From positions 3,237,001 through 3,301,000 of the forward strand of contig NC_015580.1 of assembly GCF_000253255.1 (NCBI RefSeq): 64,000 nt of DNA, in the 5' to 3' direction. The position numbers were made by a program, and so were the translations under genes. Below the pieces are notes generated by a model that was not told where the DNA came from, searched no databases, and saw only the letters and a program-made list of their open reading frames with translations. The stretch comes from Novosphingobium sp. PP1Y. GTDB taxonomy: Bacteria; Pseudomonadota; Alphaproteobacteria; Sphingomonadales; Sphingomonadaceae. This document shows, piece after piece, positions 18,100 to 26,088 of this stretch; the first letter of the stretch is position 1, and each line of letters starts with the position of its first letter.

Positions 18100-18561
18100 A
18101 TGGCTCTACGTCACAGGATAATCGGCAAGGCCGCGCGGGTGTACTGGCGCCTGTTCAAGCCGCGAACCCTTGGCGTGCGGGCGATCGTGTGGAACGGCTC
18201 CGGGCAGCTCCTGCTTGTCCGCCACACCTACGGCAACTTCTGGCACCTGCCGGGTGGCGGCGCAAAGAAGGGCGAGAGTTTCGAAGTCGCGCTGCGCCGG
18301 GAACTTGTCGAGGAAATCGCCCTCAGCGACCTCATTGTGGAACGCGTGGTCGGCATCTATCACAATACGCGCGAGCACAAGGACGATCACATCGTCATCT
18401 TGGCCGTGCACACCGAGCAGGCCGCTCGCATCGCCGACCCCAACGAGGTGCGCGAAATCGGCTGGTTTTCGCCCGATGCCCTGCCGCCGGACATTTCACC
18501 CGCGACCGCCCGGCGCATCGGGGAATACCAGCGGGGCGAATTCGCCCTCGAGCCCTGGTAG
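18100..18561 (+). CDS. NUDIX hydrolase
   Basis: A 153-residue NUDIX-fold protein that probably hydrolyses a nucleoside diphosphate derivative. The NUDIX box runs from GGGAKKGESFEVALRREL into VEEIAL: the Gly, Glu and REx-EE metal-binding residues are kept, but the usual Gly before the last hydrophobic position is Ala. A GGAGG site precedes the ATG by about 6 bases. It lies 30 bases after greB, so the two are probably co-transcribed. The substrate cannot be predicted. Confidence 0.88.
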   Translation: MALRHRIIGKAARVYWRLFKPRTLGVRAIVWNGSGQLLLVRHTYGNFWHLPGGGAKKGESFEVALRRELVEEIALSDLIVERVVGIYHNTREHKDDHIVILAVHTEQAARIADPNEVREIGWFSPDALPPDISPATARRIGEYQRGEFALEPW

Positions 18562-18677
18562 CCCCGGTGGCATGCCAAGGCTTCGATCCGCGCCCCGTCC
18601 TGCCCGGGGGTCACGATCGAGCGCCCGTGCGTCCGAGGACTTTCCCTCGCCCCATCGGTCAGCCTATAGCGCCGACG

Positions 18678-19187
18678 ATGCCTCATTCGCTTCGTCCGGT
18701 CTTCTCGCTCCTGATTGCCGCCACGCTCGCCGCCTACGGGGGCTCAGCTTCGGCGCGAGAGAGCCTTGGGCTATACGGCACCTGGGGCGCCTTTCGCGAT
18801 CCGGTGGTGCCGCGCTGCTATGCAATCGCCATGGCCGAGCCGAGCGCATTGCGGCGCGATTATCAGCCCTATGTCGCTGTGGGCACCTGGCCCCGCCGCG
18901 GCGCGCGCAACCAGCTGCACTTCCGGCTGTCACGCAAGATGGCGCAAAACCCGCGCATTTCGCTGAGTATCGGGGGTAAGCGCTATGCCCTCATCGGCGG
19001 CGGCGGCGATGCCTGGCCGCGCGACGAAAATGACAATGCCGCGATCATAGCCGCGATGCGGTCCGCCACGAAGATGTCCGTCAGTGCGCAAGGGGCCCAA
19101 GGCGGACGCTTCGGCAACAGCTGGCCGCTCGCCGGCGCCGCCTCTGCCATGGATGCAGCCCTGATCGGCTGCGCGCAGCTGCGCTGA
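18678..19187 (+). CDS. exported protein of unknown function
   Basis: A 169-residue protein with an N-terminal signal peptide (VFSLLIAATLAAYGGSASA) and a secreted-type body containing YGTWGAFRDP, two cysteines (PRCYAIAM and IGCAQL) and GNSWPLAG. The pattern of a tryptophan-rich start and two cysteines weakly recalls the invasion-associated locus B family, but I would not name it on that basis. It sits between the NUDIX gene and a convergent outer-membrane protein gene. Confidence 0.7.
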   Translation: MPHSLRPVFSLLIAATLAAYGGSASARESLGLYGTWGAFRDPVVPRCYAIAMAEPSALRRDYQPYVAVGTWPRRGARNQLHFRLSRKMAQNPRISLSIGGKRYALIGGGGDAWPRDENDNAAIIAAMRSATKMSVSAQGAQGGRFGNSWPLAGAASAMDAALIGCAQLR

Positions 19188-19196
19188 TCCGGCAGG

Positions 19197-19226
19197 AAAA
19201 AGGGCGGGAGCATGACGCCCCCGCCC
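19197..19226 (-). terminator. rho-independent terminator of the outer-membrane protein gene
   Basis: On the minus strand a 7-bp stem (GGGCGGG / CCCGCCC) with an 11-base loop is followed by five T. It lies 26 bases after the stop of the beta-barrel gene and 10 bases after the convergent exported-protein gene, so it may serve both. Confidence 0.75.
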
Positions 19227-19251
19227 TCCTCTCTCCAAACCCGGGGCAGGA

Positions 19252-19920
19252 TCAGAAGCGGACGCCGACGCCCGCAACGACCTGGTGACGATCGAGGTCG
19301 AGGTCGAAACGCTGACCGTCGGGGATGTCGCCGGTGTAGTCCAGCTCACCCTTCTCGTAGTTCGAATAGCGGTACTCGAGCTTGGCGAAGACGTTGTTGC
19401 TGACCGCCTGCTCGATGCCCGCACCGATACGCCAGCCGTCCGCATCGATATCGCGGTTGGTCACGACCGTGCCGTCGCCGTTGCGAACGTCGAACTTGGC
19501 GTTGGTGTAGCCGCCCTTGGCATAGACCATGGTCGAGGGCGACACCACGTAGCCCAGGCGCGCACCGAGGTAGAGGTCGCGGTTGGTCTTCACGTTGCCG
19601 ATGCCGAAGCCTTCGAAGTCGCCGTTGTCGAACTTGGTCTTGGCGGTCGACCAGGTCACTTCGGCTTCGGGACCGACAACCACGTTGCCCATCTTGAAGT
19701 CGTAACCGGCGCCCACGCCATAGAGAAAGCCGTCGATCGACTGGTCGTTGTCGATGGAGGAATCGTCGTCGATGCTGCTGCCGGCCTTGCTCACGTCATA
19801 GCCTGCGAGCCCTTCGACGTGGAAACCCTCGAAGGGCTCGGCCGGACCGACGTCCTGCGCCATGGCCGGAACCGATGCGATGGCACTGCCGGCGGCGAGA
19901 CAAACAAGGATCTTCTTCAT
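19252..19920 (-). CDS. outer-membrane beta-barrel protein
   Basis: A 222-residue porin-like protein. The start at MKKILVCLAAGSAIASVPAMA follows a GGAG site and gives a signal peptide ending AMAQ. The mature part has alternating hydrophobic strands such as YLGARLGYVVSP and GWRIGAGIEQAV and ends VVAGVGVRF, a terminal Phe that fits recognition by the BAM complex. It resembles the small 8-strand OmpA-like/Omp25 barrels of alphaproteobacteria. An Asp/Ser-rich insert (SSIDDDSSIDNDQSIDG) near residues 48-64 is unusual and may be a surface loop. Confidence 0.85.
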   Translation of the reverse strand: MKKILVCLAAGSAIASVPAMAQDVGPAEPFEGFHVEGLAGYDVSKAGSSIDDDSSIDNDQSIDGFLYGVGAGYDFKMGNVVVGPEAEVTWSTAKTKFDNGDFEGFGIGNVKTNRDLYLGARLGYVVSPSTMVYAKGGYTNAKFDVRNGDGTVVTNRDIDADGWRIGAGIEQAVSNNVFAKLEYRYSNYEKGELDYTGDIPDGQRFDLDLDRHQVVAGVGVRF

Positions 19921-20191
19921 GTGTAACTCCAATTCTTCTTCAACGGCAGGTTGCGCCTGCCTGGACCGATGGAATGCCCAGGGGCCGAGAGGAGTTTCAT
20001 GAACGTAAGACAACGAAATCATTGATGTTTCTTGGCAACGCCACATCGACGAGATGCCTCTTCAAAGCGCCGGACGGCGGGAACCGAATGCGAACATTCG
20101 GCGTTCGCAGGCGCCTGCATGCGCTTCATGAATGTCTCGGAATCCTGCACCCTTCCGAAATGGCGCGCCTTGCACTATATGGCCGCCAATC

Positions 20192-21460
20192 ATGTCAAAC
20201 ACGAAACTCATGCCGATCCCGGGGCACATAGACCCCGTGCCCGTCCCGCGTGACGTCACCCCGCGCGAGGATGGCCGTGTCGATCTCATCGGCCTGCCCA
20301 AGAAGCGCATCGCCGAACTGTTCGAGCAGGCGGGTCTGGACGCCAAGGCCGCGAAGCTGCGCGCCAAGCAGGTGTTCCACTGGCTCTACCATCGCGGCGT
20401 GACCGAGTTCGAGGCGATGACCGACATCGCCAAGACCATGCGCCCCTGGCTGGCCGAGCGTTTCGTCATCGGCCGCCCCGACATCGTCGAGGCCCAGCAC
20501 TCCAGCGACGGCACGCGCAAGTGGCTGCTGCGCACCGCCGACGGGCACGACTTCGAGATGGTCTTCATTCCCGACGCGGACCGCGGTACGCTGTGCGTGT
20601 CCTCGCAGGTCGGCTGCACCCTGAACTGCCGCTTCTGCCACACCGGAACCATGCGGCTCGTGCGCAACCTCACTGTCGGCGAGATCGTCGGCCAAGTCAT
20701 GCTGGCGCGCGATTCACTGGGCGAATGGCCCAAGGGCGCGAACGACACCCGCCTCGCCACGATGGCCGGTCTCGACGAGGAAGAGGACGAAGGCACCTAC
20801 TCGGCTGACGGGCGCCTGCTCACCAATATCGTGATGATGGGTATGGGCGAGCCGCTCTACAATTTCGACAACGTGCGCGACGCGCTCAAGCTCGTCATGG
20901 ACGGTGACGGCCTCGCCCTGTCCAAGCGCCGCATCACCCTGTCGACCTCGGGCGTGGTGCCGAAAATGGCGCTCTGCGGCGAGGAGATCGGCGTAAACCT
21001 CGCCGTCTCGCTCCATGCCGTGACCAAGGAGGTGCGCGATGAGATCGTGCCGATCAACAAGAAGTTCGGCATCGAGGAATTGCTGCAGGCCTGCGCCGAC
21101 TATCCCGGCGCATCCAACGCCCGGCGCATCACCTTCGAGTACGTCATGCTCAAGGACAAGAACGACAGCGACGACGACGCGCGCGAACTGGTCCGCCTGC
21201 TCAAGCACTACAGGCTGCCGGCCAAGGTCAACCTGATCCCGTTCAACCCCTGGCCGGGCGCTCCCTATGAGTGCTCGACACCCGAACGCATCCGGTCATT
21301 CTCGAACATCGTCTTCGAGGCGGGCATCTCCGCGCCGGTGCGCACCCCGCGCGGCCGCGACATCGATGCCGCTTGCGGCCAGCTCAAGACTGCTGCGGAA
21401 AAGAAGAGCCGCGCCGAGCTGGAACGCCTCTATGCCGAAAAGGAACAGGCGCTCGGCTAA
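20192..21460 (+). CDS. rlmN: 23S rRNA / tRNA adenine-C2 methyltransferase RlmN
   Basis: A radical-SAM enzyme that methylates A2503 of 23S rRNA and A37 of some tRNAs. The start MSNTKLMPIPGHIDP is chosen over an ATG 20 codons upstream. The protein (422 residues) has the radical-SAM cluster CTLNCRFC (Cys142, Cys146, Cys149), GMGEPLYN, and a C-terminal catalytic Cys in RGRDIDAACGQL. The length is slightly above the family norm owing to an acidic insert (LDEEEDEGTYS), as seen in sphingomonads. Confidence 0.95.
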   Translation: MSNTKLMPIPGHIDPVPVPRDVTPREDGRVDLIGLPKKRIAELFEQAGLDAKAAKLRAKQVFHWLYHRGVTEFEAMTDIAKTMRPWLAERFVIGRPDIVEAQHSSDGTRKWLLRTADGHDFEMVFIPDADRGTLCVSSQVGCTLNCRFCHTGTMRLVRNLTVGEIVGQVMLARDSLGEWPKGANDTRLATMAGLDEEEDEGTYSADGRLLTNIVMMGMGEPLYNFDNVRDALKLVMDGDGLALSKRRITLSTSGVVPKMALCGEEIGVNLAVSLHAVTKEVRDEIVPINKKFGIEELLQACADYPGASNARRITFEYVMLKDKNDSDDDARELVRLLKHYRLPAKVNLIPFNPWPGAPYECSTPERIRSFSNIVFEAGISAPVRTPRGRDIDAACGQLKTAAEKKSRAELERLYAEKEQALG

Positions 21461-21631
21461 AGCGGGCCGCCTGTGATCGGGCGGGATCGGAGAACAGGAC
21501 TGGCAAAGTCAGTGAGGCATGGGCCCGGCGACGGACTGCGCCCAAGGCTATCTCAGCGAATGGCGCGGCTACATGGCCTAAAGCTGGCAGAACCCGGAAC
21601 CGTCCAACCGCGAGGACTTGCCCCGGAATGG

Positions 21632-21656
21632 AAACGGGGTGGGCCAGGCCCACCCC
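21632..21656 (-). terminator. terminator after the OmpA-family gene
   Basis: A near-perfect palindrome (GGGGTGGG / CCCACCCC, loop CCAGG) starts 8 bases after the ompA-type stop codon on the minus strand and is followed by a short TTT. The stem is very strong; the T run is weak. Confidence 0.6.
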
Positions 21657-21663
21657 GCGTATC

Positions 21664-22542
21664 TCAAAGACCGTCGAGGCCCTTGCTGACCAGAATATTC
21701 ACCTCAACGCGGCGGTTCTGGGCCTTACCCTCGACAGTGTCGTTGCTCGCCAGCGGATCGGCTTCCGACATGCCGGTGGGCGTGAGCATGCGATAGGGCT
21801 TCCAGTGGCAGGCCTGCTGCAGGTAGTTCACGACCCGGCCAGCGCGCTTCTCGCTGAGAACCTGATTGTAATCCTCGTTACCGGTCGAGTCCGTGTATCC
21901 CACGACCAGCAGCAGCGCATTATCCATGCCCTCGGCCTGGGCGGCCGTGGCGCACAGTGCGTCCTTCGCCTGCGGCGAAAGCGCCCACTTGCCCGTGTCG
22001 AAGTTCACATTGGTCGTGCCCTTGATGTTGTACTTGTCGATGTCACCCATGCGGCTGCGCAGCGCGTCGGTAGCGGCAGTCTGCTCGGCAAAGCGCTGGT
22101 CGGTGCCGTTGTGGATCATCGCCGCGGTCTTGAGATCCTTGCTCTTCAGGTCGATCTTGCTGGCCACGAGACCATAGCCCGACTGCAGCGTTTCCACGCT
22201 GACCGGCAGGCCATTGACGAGCGAAGTCGCTGCCAGTTTATCCTTGTCAAGGCCCAGGAAACCGCCAGTGGCCTTGATCACGGTGGCATCGTTGATCACG
22301 ATGACCGTCTTGGTGCCATCGGCAGAAGTCACCTGCATCTTGTCGCCGCTGCGCGCCGAGATGAATCCCTCTACCTCGGGTCCTGCGGTCATCTGCGAAG
22401 TGTCTGCAGCACCGGTGTCATAGGTAGTCGTCAGAACATCGCCCTGCGAGGGATCCTGCGACTGCGCGAAGCTGCCGGTCGCCGGCAGGCTAAGCATGGC
22501 CAACATCAACATGGCCCTCGGACTTTTCGAAACGACACTCAT
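21664..22542 (-). CDS. OmpA family protein
   Basis: A 292-residue envelope protein with a signal peptide (MLMLAMLSLPATGSFA). The middle region (about residues 50-140) contains two beta-rich repeats around VEGFISARSGDKMQV and VNGLPVSVETLQ. The C-terminal OmpA-like domain binds peptidoglycan, with VNFDTGKWALSP, VVGYTDSTGNEDYN, LSEKRAGRVVNYL and QNRRVEVNI. The peptidoglycan-contacting Asp and Arg of the TDxxG and NRRV motifs are present. It is the last clearly housekeeping gene before the scar region. Confidence 0.9.
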   Translation of the reverse strand: MSVVSKSPRAMLMLAMLSLPATGSFAQSQDPSQGDVLTTTYDTGAADTSQMTAGPEVEGFISARSGDKMQVTSADGTKTVIVINDATVIKATGGFLGLDKDKLAATSLVNGLPVSVETLQSGYGLVASKIDLKSKDLKTAAMIHNGTDQRFAEQTAATDALRSRMGDIDKYNIKGTTNVNFDTGKWALSPQAKDALCATAAQAEGMDNALLLVVGYTDSTGNEDYNQVLSEKRAGRVVNYLQQACHWKPYRMLTPTGMSEADPLASNDTVEGKAQNRRVEVNILVSKGLDGL

Positions 22543-23226
22543 TACGTTACTCCTTCAATTTGTATCAGCCGGCCCTGCTTGTTTGCGGCACTCAATCATG
22601 CCGGGCCCCGTGATTGCATCTCCGGCTGTCGGAAATCTGTTCACCCCGGTTTAGTAAGGTGTGCTACAGGACTGCAGCACATGAACGGCATTCGTGCGTG
22701 TTCAGGTCGTCCTTTCTGGCAGATGAACGTGCATGGCAGTAGCGCCGGTTGCGCAGTTAATTCGACCGCGATGTGCGACGAGTCGAGCCGGATCGCACTA
22801 AACAAACCCACGATCATGCCATGGTTAATTTACCATGACAGAACCGGCGAGTCATGGCTTGAAGTCGCGGCTCGCCATCCGATTCGCAACTGATATCGCG
22901 GGACTTTTCTCAAGTCGAAAGTTCCGGCCCTTGGCTGGCCATTGGCTGACGAGAGCTTGGCACCTTCGTTTAAGCATCTATCTTCAATCGTTTTTCTTTG
23001 AACCTGCGCCAGTTCCCGGATCAATTGAGTTCAACAGGGTCCCAAGACACCCGGCTCAAGCCGTTGGGCAAGCCGCCCCTGGATGGAGATGACTTACCCT
23101 AGCGACCGGCCTGCTTGCGTGCGGCATGACTTCCCAACAGCGCTCAGCCCGAGGCCAGTTCCCAGTTGCCGGTAGACATATATCCAGCGGTTCCAAGCGG
23201 GTACCGTGTGCCGACCGGCGATCCAG
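22543..23226. other. gene-poor intergenic stretch
   Basis: I see no credible gene in these roughly 680 bases. The part next to 22542 must hold the ompA-family promoter. Open frames here are short, without ribosome sites or recognisable motifs. It begins the accessory-border zone. Confidence 0.5.
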
Positions 23227-23260
23227 AAAAAAATGGCAGCCAATCGGAATTGGCTGCCAT
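23227..23260 (-). terminator. strong rho-independent terminator
   Basis: A perfect 12-bp inverted repeat (ATGGCAGCCAAT / ATTGGCTGCCAT, loop of 4) is followed on the minus strand by seven T. It begins 13 bases after the stop codon of the small open frame at 23274-23492 and is the best evidence that this frame is expressed. Confidence 0.85.
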
Positions 23261-23273
23261 CAGTCTGATAGGG

Positions 23274-23492
23274 TTAAACCATTTCTGGATAGCCCATCGG
23301 GTCGCACCGGACATTTACTTCAAGAAGCGTCATGCCAAATTGTAAAATTACGACATTCAGGTACTGAAAGCCGTATTTACTCATGACTGTGAATAACTGT
23401 CCCTTTTTAGGCCAGTTATCGTACCATCGTTTACGCCCCTCCTGACAAGTCATTGCAAGCCGGATTCTGAAGGTCACCTTGGCGTCCCCCAT
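23274..23492 (-). CDS. small hypothetical protein (72 residues)
   Basis: Not recognised. Read from ATG (MGDAKVTFRIRLAMTC) it gives about 72 residues: a basic, aromatic N-terminal half with RKRWYDNWPKKGQLF and a hydrophobic segment YLNVVILQFGMTLLEV near residues 45-60, then VRCDPMGYPEMV. No strong Shine-Dalgarno site precedes it. The support is the terminator 13 bases downstream and its position in an otherwise gene-poor stretch. It could be a cargo gene or a relic. Confidence 0.45.
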   Translation of the reverse strand: MGDAKVTFRIRLAMTCQEGRKRWYDNWPKKGQLFTVMSKYGFQYLNVVILQFGMTLLEVNVRCDPMGYPEMV

Positions 23493-23626
23493 CAATCTTT
23501 ACTTGCCTTACAGGAACCTCGTCCGATCGCGGGATGAAACTGCGATATATGACCTTTGATAGAGCATGAATAATACGGTATTAACCACGCTAACGACAGG
23601 TCTGCCATATAGCAGGAGGATTGAGC

Positions 23627-23800
23627 ATGGGAATTTTGCGAAGCTTCAAGGGGCTCTTGCGCGGCCATCGCGGTCGTCGCTCGTCGCTGGACATCGAAAC
23701 AGCTGTGCGCTGGCACAAGCATGCGGAAAGCAATCAGGCCATCGGGACAGCCCTGTGCGCCGAACCTGCTCCAAAAATCAAACTCACTCAGATGCACTGA
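23627..23800 (+). CDS. small basic hypothetical protein (57 residues)
   Basis: A frame from ATG with a perfect AGGAGG site 7 bases upstream, the best ribosome site in this region. The product starts MGILRSFKGLLRGHRGRRS, strongly basic and potentially an amphipathic helix, continues SLDIETAVRWHKHAES and ends KIKLTQMH. I recognise no family. It lies just upstream of mobile-element debris and could be a real small gene or the start of a truncated one. Confidence 0.42.
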   Translation: MGILRSFKGLLRGHRGRRSSLDIETAVRWHKHAESNQAIGTALCAEPAPKIKLTQMH

Positions 23801-23859
23801 TCCGGCAACCGGCATAGCAGGCTCCACCGGAGAGCCCCGGAAAACCACGGACGCTTCCG

Positions 23860-23887
23860 TTCCTCACACTTATGCAAGAGTGAGGAA
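23860..23887. repeat. hairpin covering the ribosome site of the IS66-like fragment
   Basis: TTCCTCACACTT and AAGAGTGAGGAA form a 12-bp inverted repeat with one mismatch and a 4-base loop. The right arm contains the GAGG that would be the ribosome site for the ATG at 23889. Confidence 0.55.
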
Positions 23888-23888
23888 T

Positions 23889-23987
23889 ATGACCGACAGT
23901 CATCCCGGGAACTATGCGCATGCGGAAGTTCTCGGAGGGGTTCAGCTCCGTCGGCGATGGACCCCGGAACAGAATCTCCGCTTGTGA
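23889..23987 (+). pseudogene. 5-prime fragment of an IS66-type accessory orf (TnpA-like)
   Basis: Only 32 residues before a stop. The segment AEVLGGVQLRRRWTPEQ resembles the N-terminus of IS66-family OrfA proteins (VEVLxG...RRRRWTxEQK), where a helix-turn-helix should follow. Here the frame ends and integrase-like coding begins 6 bases later, so the element was cut and joined to other DNA. Recognition rests on a short motif only. Confidence 0.5.
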
Positions 23988-23992
23988 AATGA

Positions 23993-24649
23993 GCGGCCCA
24001 CGACGGCGAGACCATCCGCCTGCGCCAGCGCAAGACGAAGGTGCCGATCGTGATCCCGACGAGCGGACCTCTGAAGGTAGCGCTGAAGGCCGAATAGGAT
24101 CGATACGCGCAGGAGAACAAGGATCTGGCGGAAACCATCCTCGCGACCGTGCACGGCACCGCCTGGACCGAATCGGGCTTCCGCGCCTCATGGCGAAAGG
24201 CGTGCATCAAGGCAGGCGTAACGGACGTCACCTTCCACGACCTGCGCGGCACCGCAGTGACCCGCCTGGCCATCGCCGGCGCCACGGTTCCCGAGATCGC
24301 AGCGATCACCGGCCACAGCATGAAGGAGGTCGGGAGCATCCACGGCGCCCACTACATGCACCGCGATCCCGCACTGAGCGAAGCGGCCATCCGAAAGCTC
24401 GAAGGGAGAACGATTTCTCCCAACCAAACGCCCAACTGCCCGGGCGATCTTGTCTTAAATCTGCAAAAATGCTTTAAAATCAATGGTAGCGGAGGAGGGA
24501 ACCATCAGATATTTATAACCGTCTGGTTATTAGGCGCTATTTTTCCATTGGCCCTTAAAATACCCCCAGCACTACCCCCAAACTCGCTACGTTGCGACGA
24601 AACGATGTTGGCCTGCGTCAGGCCGATCTGCTGCTCGTATGGTCCCTGA
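23993..24649 (+). pseudogene. site-specific tyrosine recombinase (phage/island integrase) remnant
   Basis: Reading one frame from 23993 gives AHDGETIRLRQRKTKV, PIVIPTSGPLKVALKAE, then an in-frame TAG (24095-24097), then DRYAQENKDLAETIL and the C-terminal catalytic part. That part has TFHDLRGTAVTRLAIAGA (the HxxR motif), ITGHSMKEVG (second His) and HYMHRD (candidate nucleophile Tyr). The N-terminal core-binding domain is missing and the frame carries a stop, so the enzyme is dead. The homology fades after about 24440. It lies 41 bases before a tRNA 3-prime fragment, the usual layout of an island edge. Confidence 0.82.
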
Positions 24650-24689
24650 TTTGTCGCCAGCACGGCAGTTCGACCCAAATCTACCTTTC

Positions 24690-24728
24690 AATCAGCAGGT
24701 CCTTGGTTCGAGCCCAAGTGCCTGCACA
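24690..24728 (+). other. tRNA 3-prime end fragment, probable attachment-site scar (tRNA-Thr-like)
   Basis: The sequence contains a variable-loop AGGTC, a T-arm CTTGG-TTCGAGC-CCAAG (perfect 5-bp stem) and the 3-prime acceptor strand TGCCTGC followed by A. The preceding AATCAGC fits the 3-prime side of an anticodon arm, but no 5-prime half is present. Tyrosine integrases commonly recombine at tRNA 3-prime ends and leave such copies. The Thr assignment is from memory of tRNA-Thr(TGT) sequences and is tentative. Confidence 0.65.
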
Positions 24729-25070
24729 ATTTTTTTCAGGTATTTAGAAGCCTGCTTCAGGGTCAAAGATCGCCACGTCCACGGCTAGGTAGCTTTCTAG
24801 GTAGCTCTCGATCGCCCCCCTCGTCGCGATTTGCGATTAGAGAATCAGTGACGTCGAGCTTTGGCTGGCTCTCACTCGGGCCAAAACCCAATCAGCCTCT
24901 TGAAATTGCGTCGGCAGGTTGATTCGAAGGGTTCCCATGATTGACGGAGGGCCCTTTTGATGTCGCGCTCTTTGTTCTGGCTGTCGGATGAACCCTGGCT
25001 GGCGATCTAGCCTCAACTCCCGAGAAACCAGGCCGGAGCGCGGCGGGTGAATGATCGTCGTGTGATCTAG
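24729..25070. other. non-coding stretch in the scar zone
   Basis: Nothing beyond short random frames is seen between the tRNA fragment and the IS5-like remnant. Confidence 0.4.
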
Positions 25071-25250
25071 GGCATCCTGCATGTTCTGAAGTCTGGCTAC
25101 TGCTGGTACATCTGCCCTCGGACCAAGGGCATCGACGACGAGCTACGACCGGTTCAACCGCCTGTCGCGAAGAGGCTCTGGACGATGGTTCTCGATGCCT
25201 TGGGCGTGCAGACATCGGCTGCGTTCGCGGCCGCTGTCTATAAAGCAAAC
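25071..25250 (+). pseudogene. IS5-type transposase fragment with frameshift
   Basis: The first frame gives GILHVLKSGYCWYICP, the N-terminal signature of IS5/IS427 transposases (HVLKSGxxWxDCP). About 35 bases further the similarity continues in another frame as SYDRFNRLSRRG, matching the following YNRFNRWSRRG block, then returns with LWTMVLDALG. The fragment covers only the N-terminal quarter of a transposase and is not functional. Confidence 0.6.
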
Positions 25251-25275
25251 CGCTTCAAACAATCACTGACGGCCG

Positions 25276-25539
25276 GTGCATCTTCGGCGTCACCATCAAT
25301 CTGGCGACCTCGGCTGGACCGGGAGGATCACCAAACAAGGTGACGGAACGGTCAGCAAGCTGGTCTACGAGGCGGCCAACACGATCCTGACCCGCACAAA
25401 ACAGAGCTTCGCGCTCAAAAGCTGGGCTCTCAAGATCGCCAAACGTCGCGGCCCGTGGAAGGCGCGTGTCGCGCTCGCGCCGCGCCTCGCAATGATCATG
25501 GATGCCATGCTGCGCGACGGAAACTCGTTCGAGGCCTGA
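25276..25539 (+). pseudogene. IS110-type transposase C-terminal fragment
   Basis: An 87-residue frame whose product matches the end of IS110-family DEDD transposases: HQSGDLGWTGRITKQGD, LVYEAANTILTRTK, and LAMIMDAMLRDGNSFEA at the C-terminus. The catalytic N-terminal domain is missing. Together with the neighbouring IS5-like piece it shows repeated insertion and decay. Confidence 0.7.
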
Positions 25540-26088
25540 GATAAGGTAGTATGCCCAGTGGTGACGCTCTCGAGCTGACCCGATGGCGGTGCCCGCGAGG
25601 GAACGCAGGGACGGACGAACTGCGAAGGTTGCCACATGGGCTTCCAACCTCGCTTCGAGTCAATGCAACGTCCGGCCTTGTGAGGCCCGATACAGCACCA
25701 CCAGCCCTTCGGCCGGCGAGTGCGGACAGACCGTTTGGAACCCTCAAGGGACAAACCGCCAGCGATCACAAATCACAGATCAGCCCTAGAAGCGTTTGGA
25801 ATCGACGCCGATGAGGCAGCTGTCGGTGATAACGGCAGCCATCAAGCTAGGGGTGACGACCGCCACTGCAAGGAAAGCGTATCTGGCGTTCGATCTCGAC
25901 GAATAATGGCCCGCAAATGCATCAAAACCGGTCGTATCATCAAATCCCCCTGCCATCTTCCAGAACATTTTTTACCTGAACCTGACCTTGGCTGGAACTC
26001 CTGTAATCGCCCGCTGACGATGGCCTTGTCGGATTAAAACCTTAAAAGGTCGAAGAATATCAATACAGGTCAATCACATACCGGGATT
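25540..26088. other. non-coding stretch before prpE
   Basis: No credible gene. It may include the distal end of the IS110-like element; I cannot place its boundary. No convincing terminator for prpE was found here. Confidence 0.4.

Noticed and set aside
21461..21620. Short frames after rlmN, including a 20-codon peptide
   Set aside because: No ribosome site or conserved motif that I can recognise.
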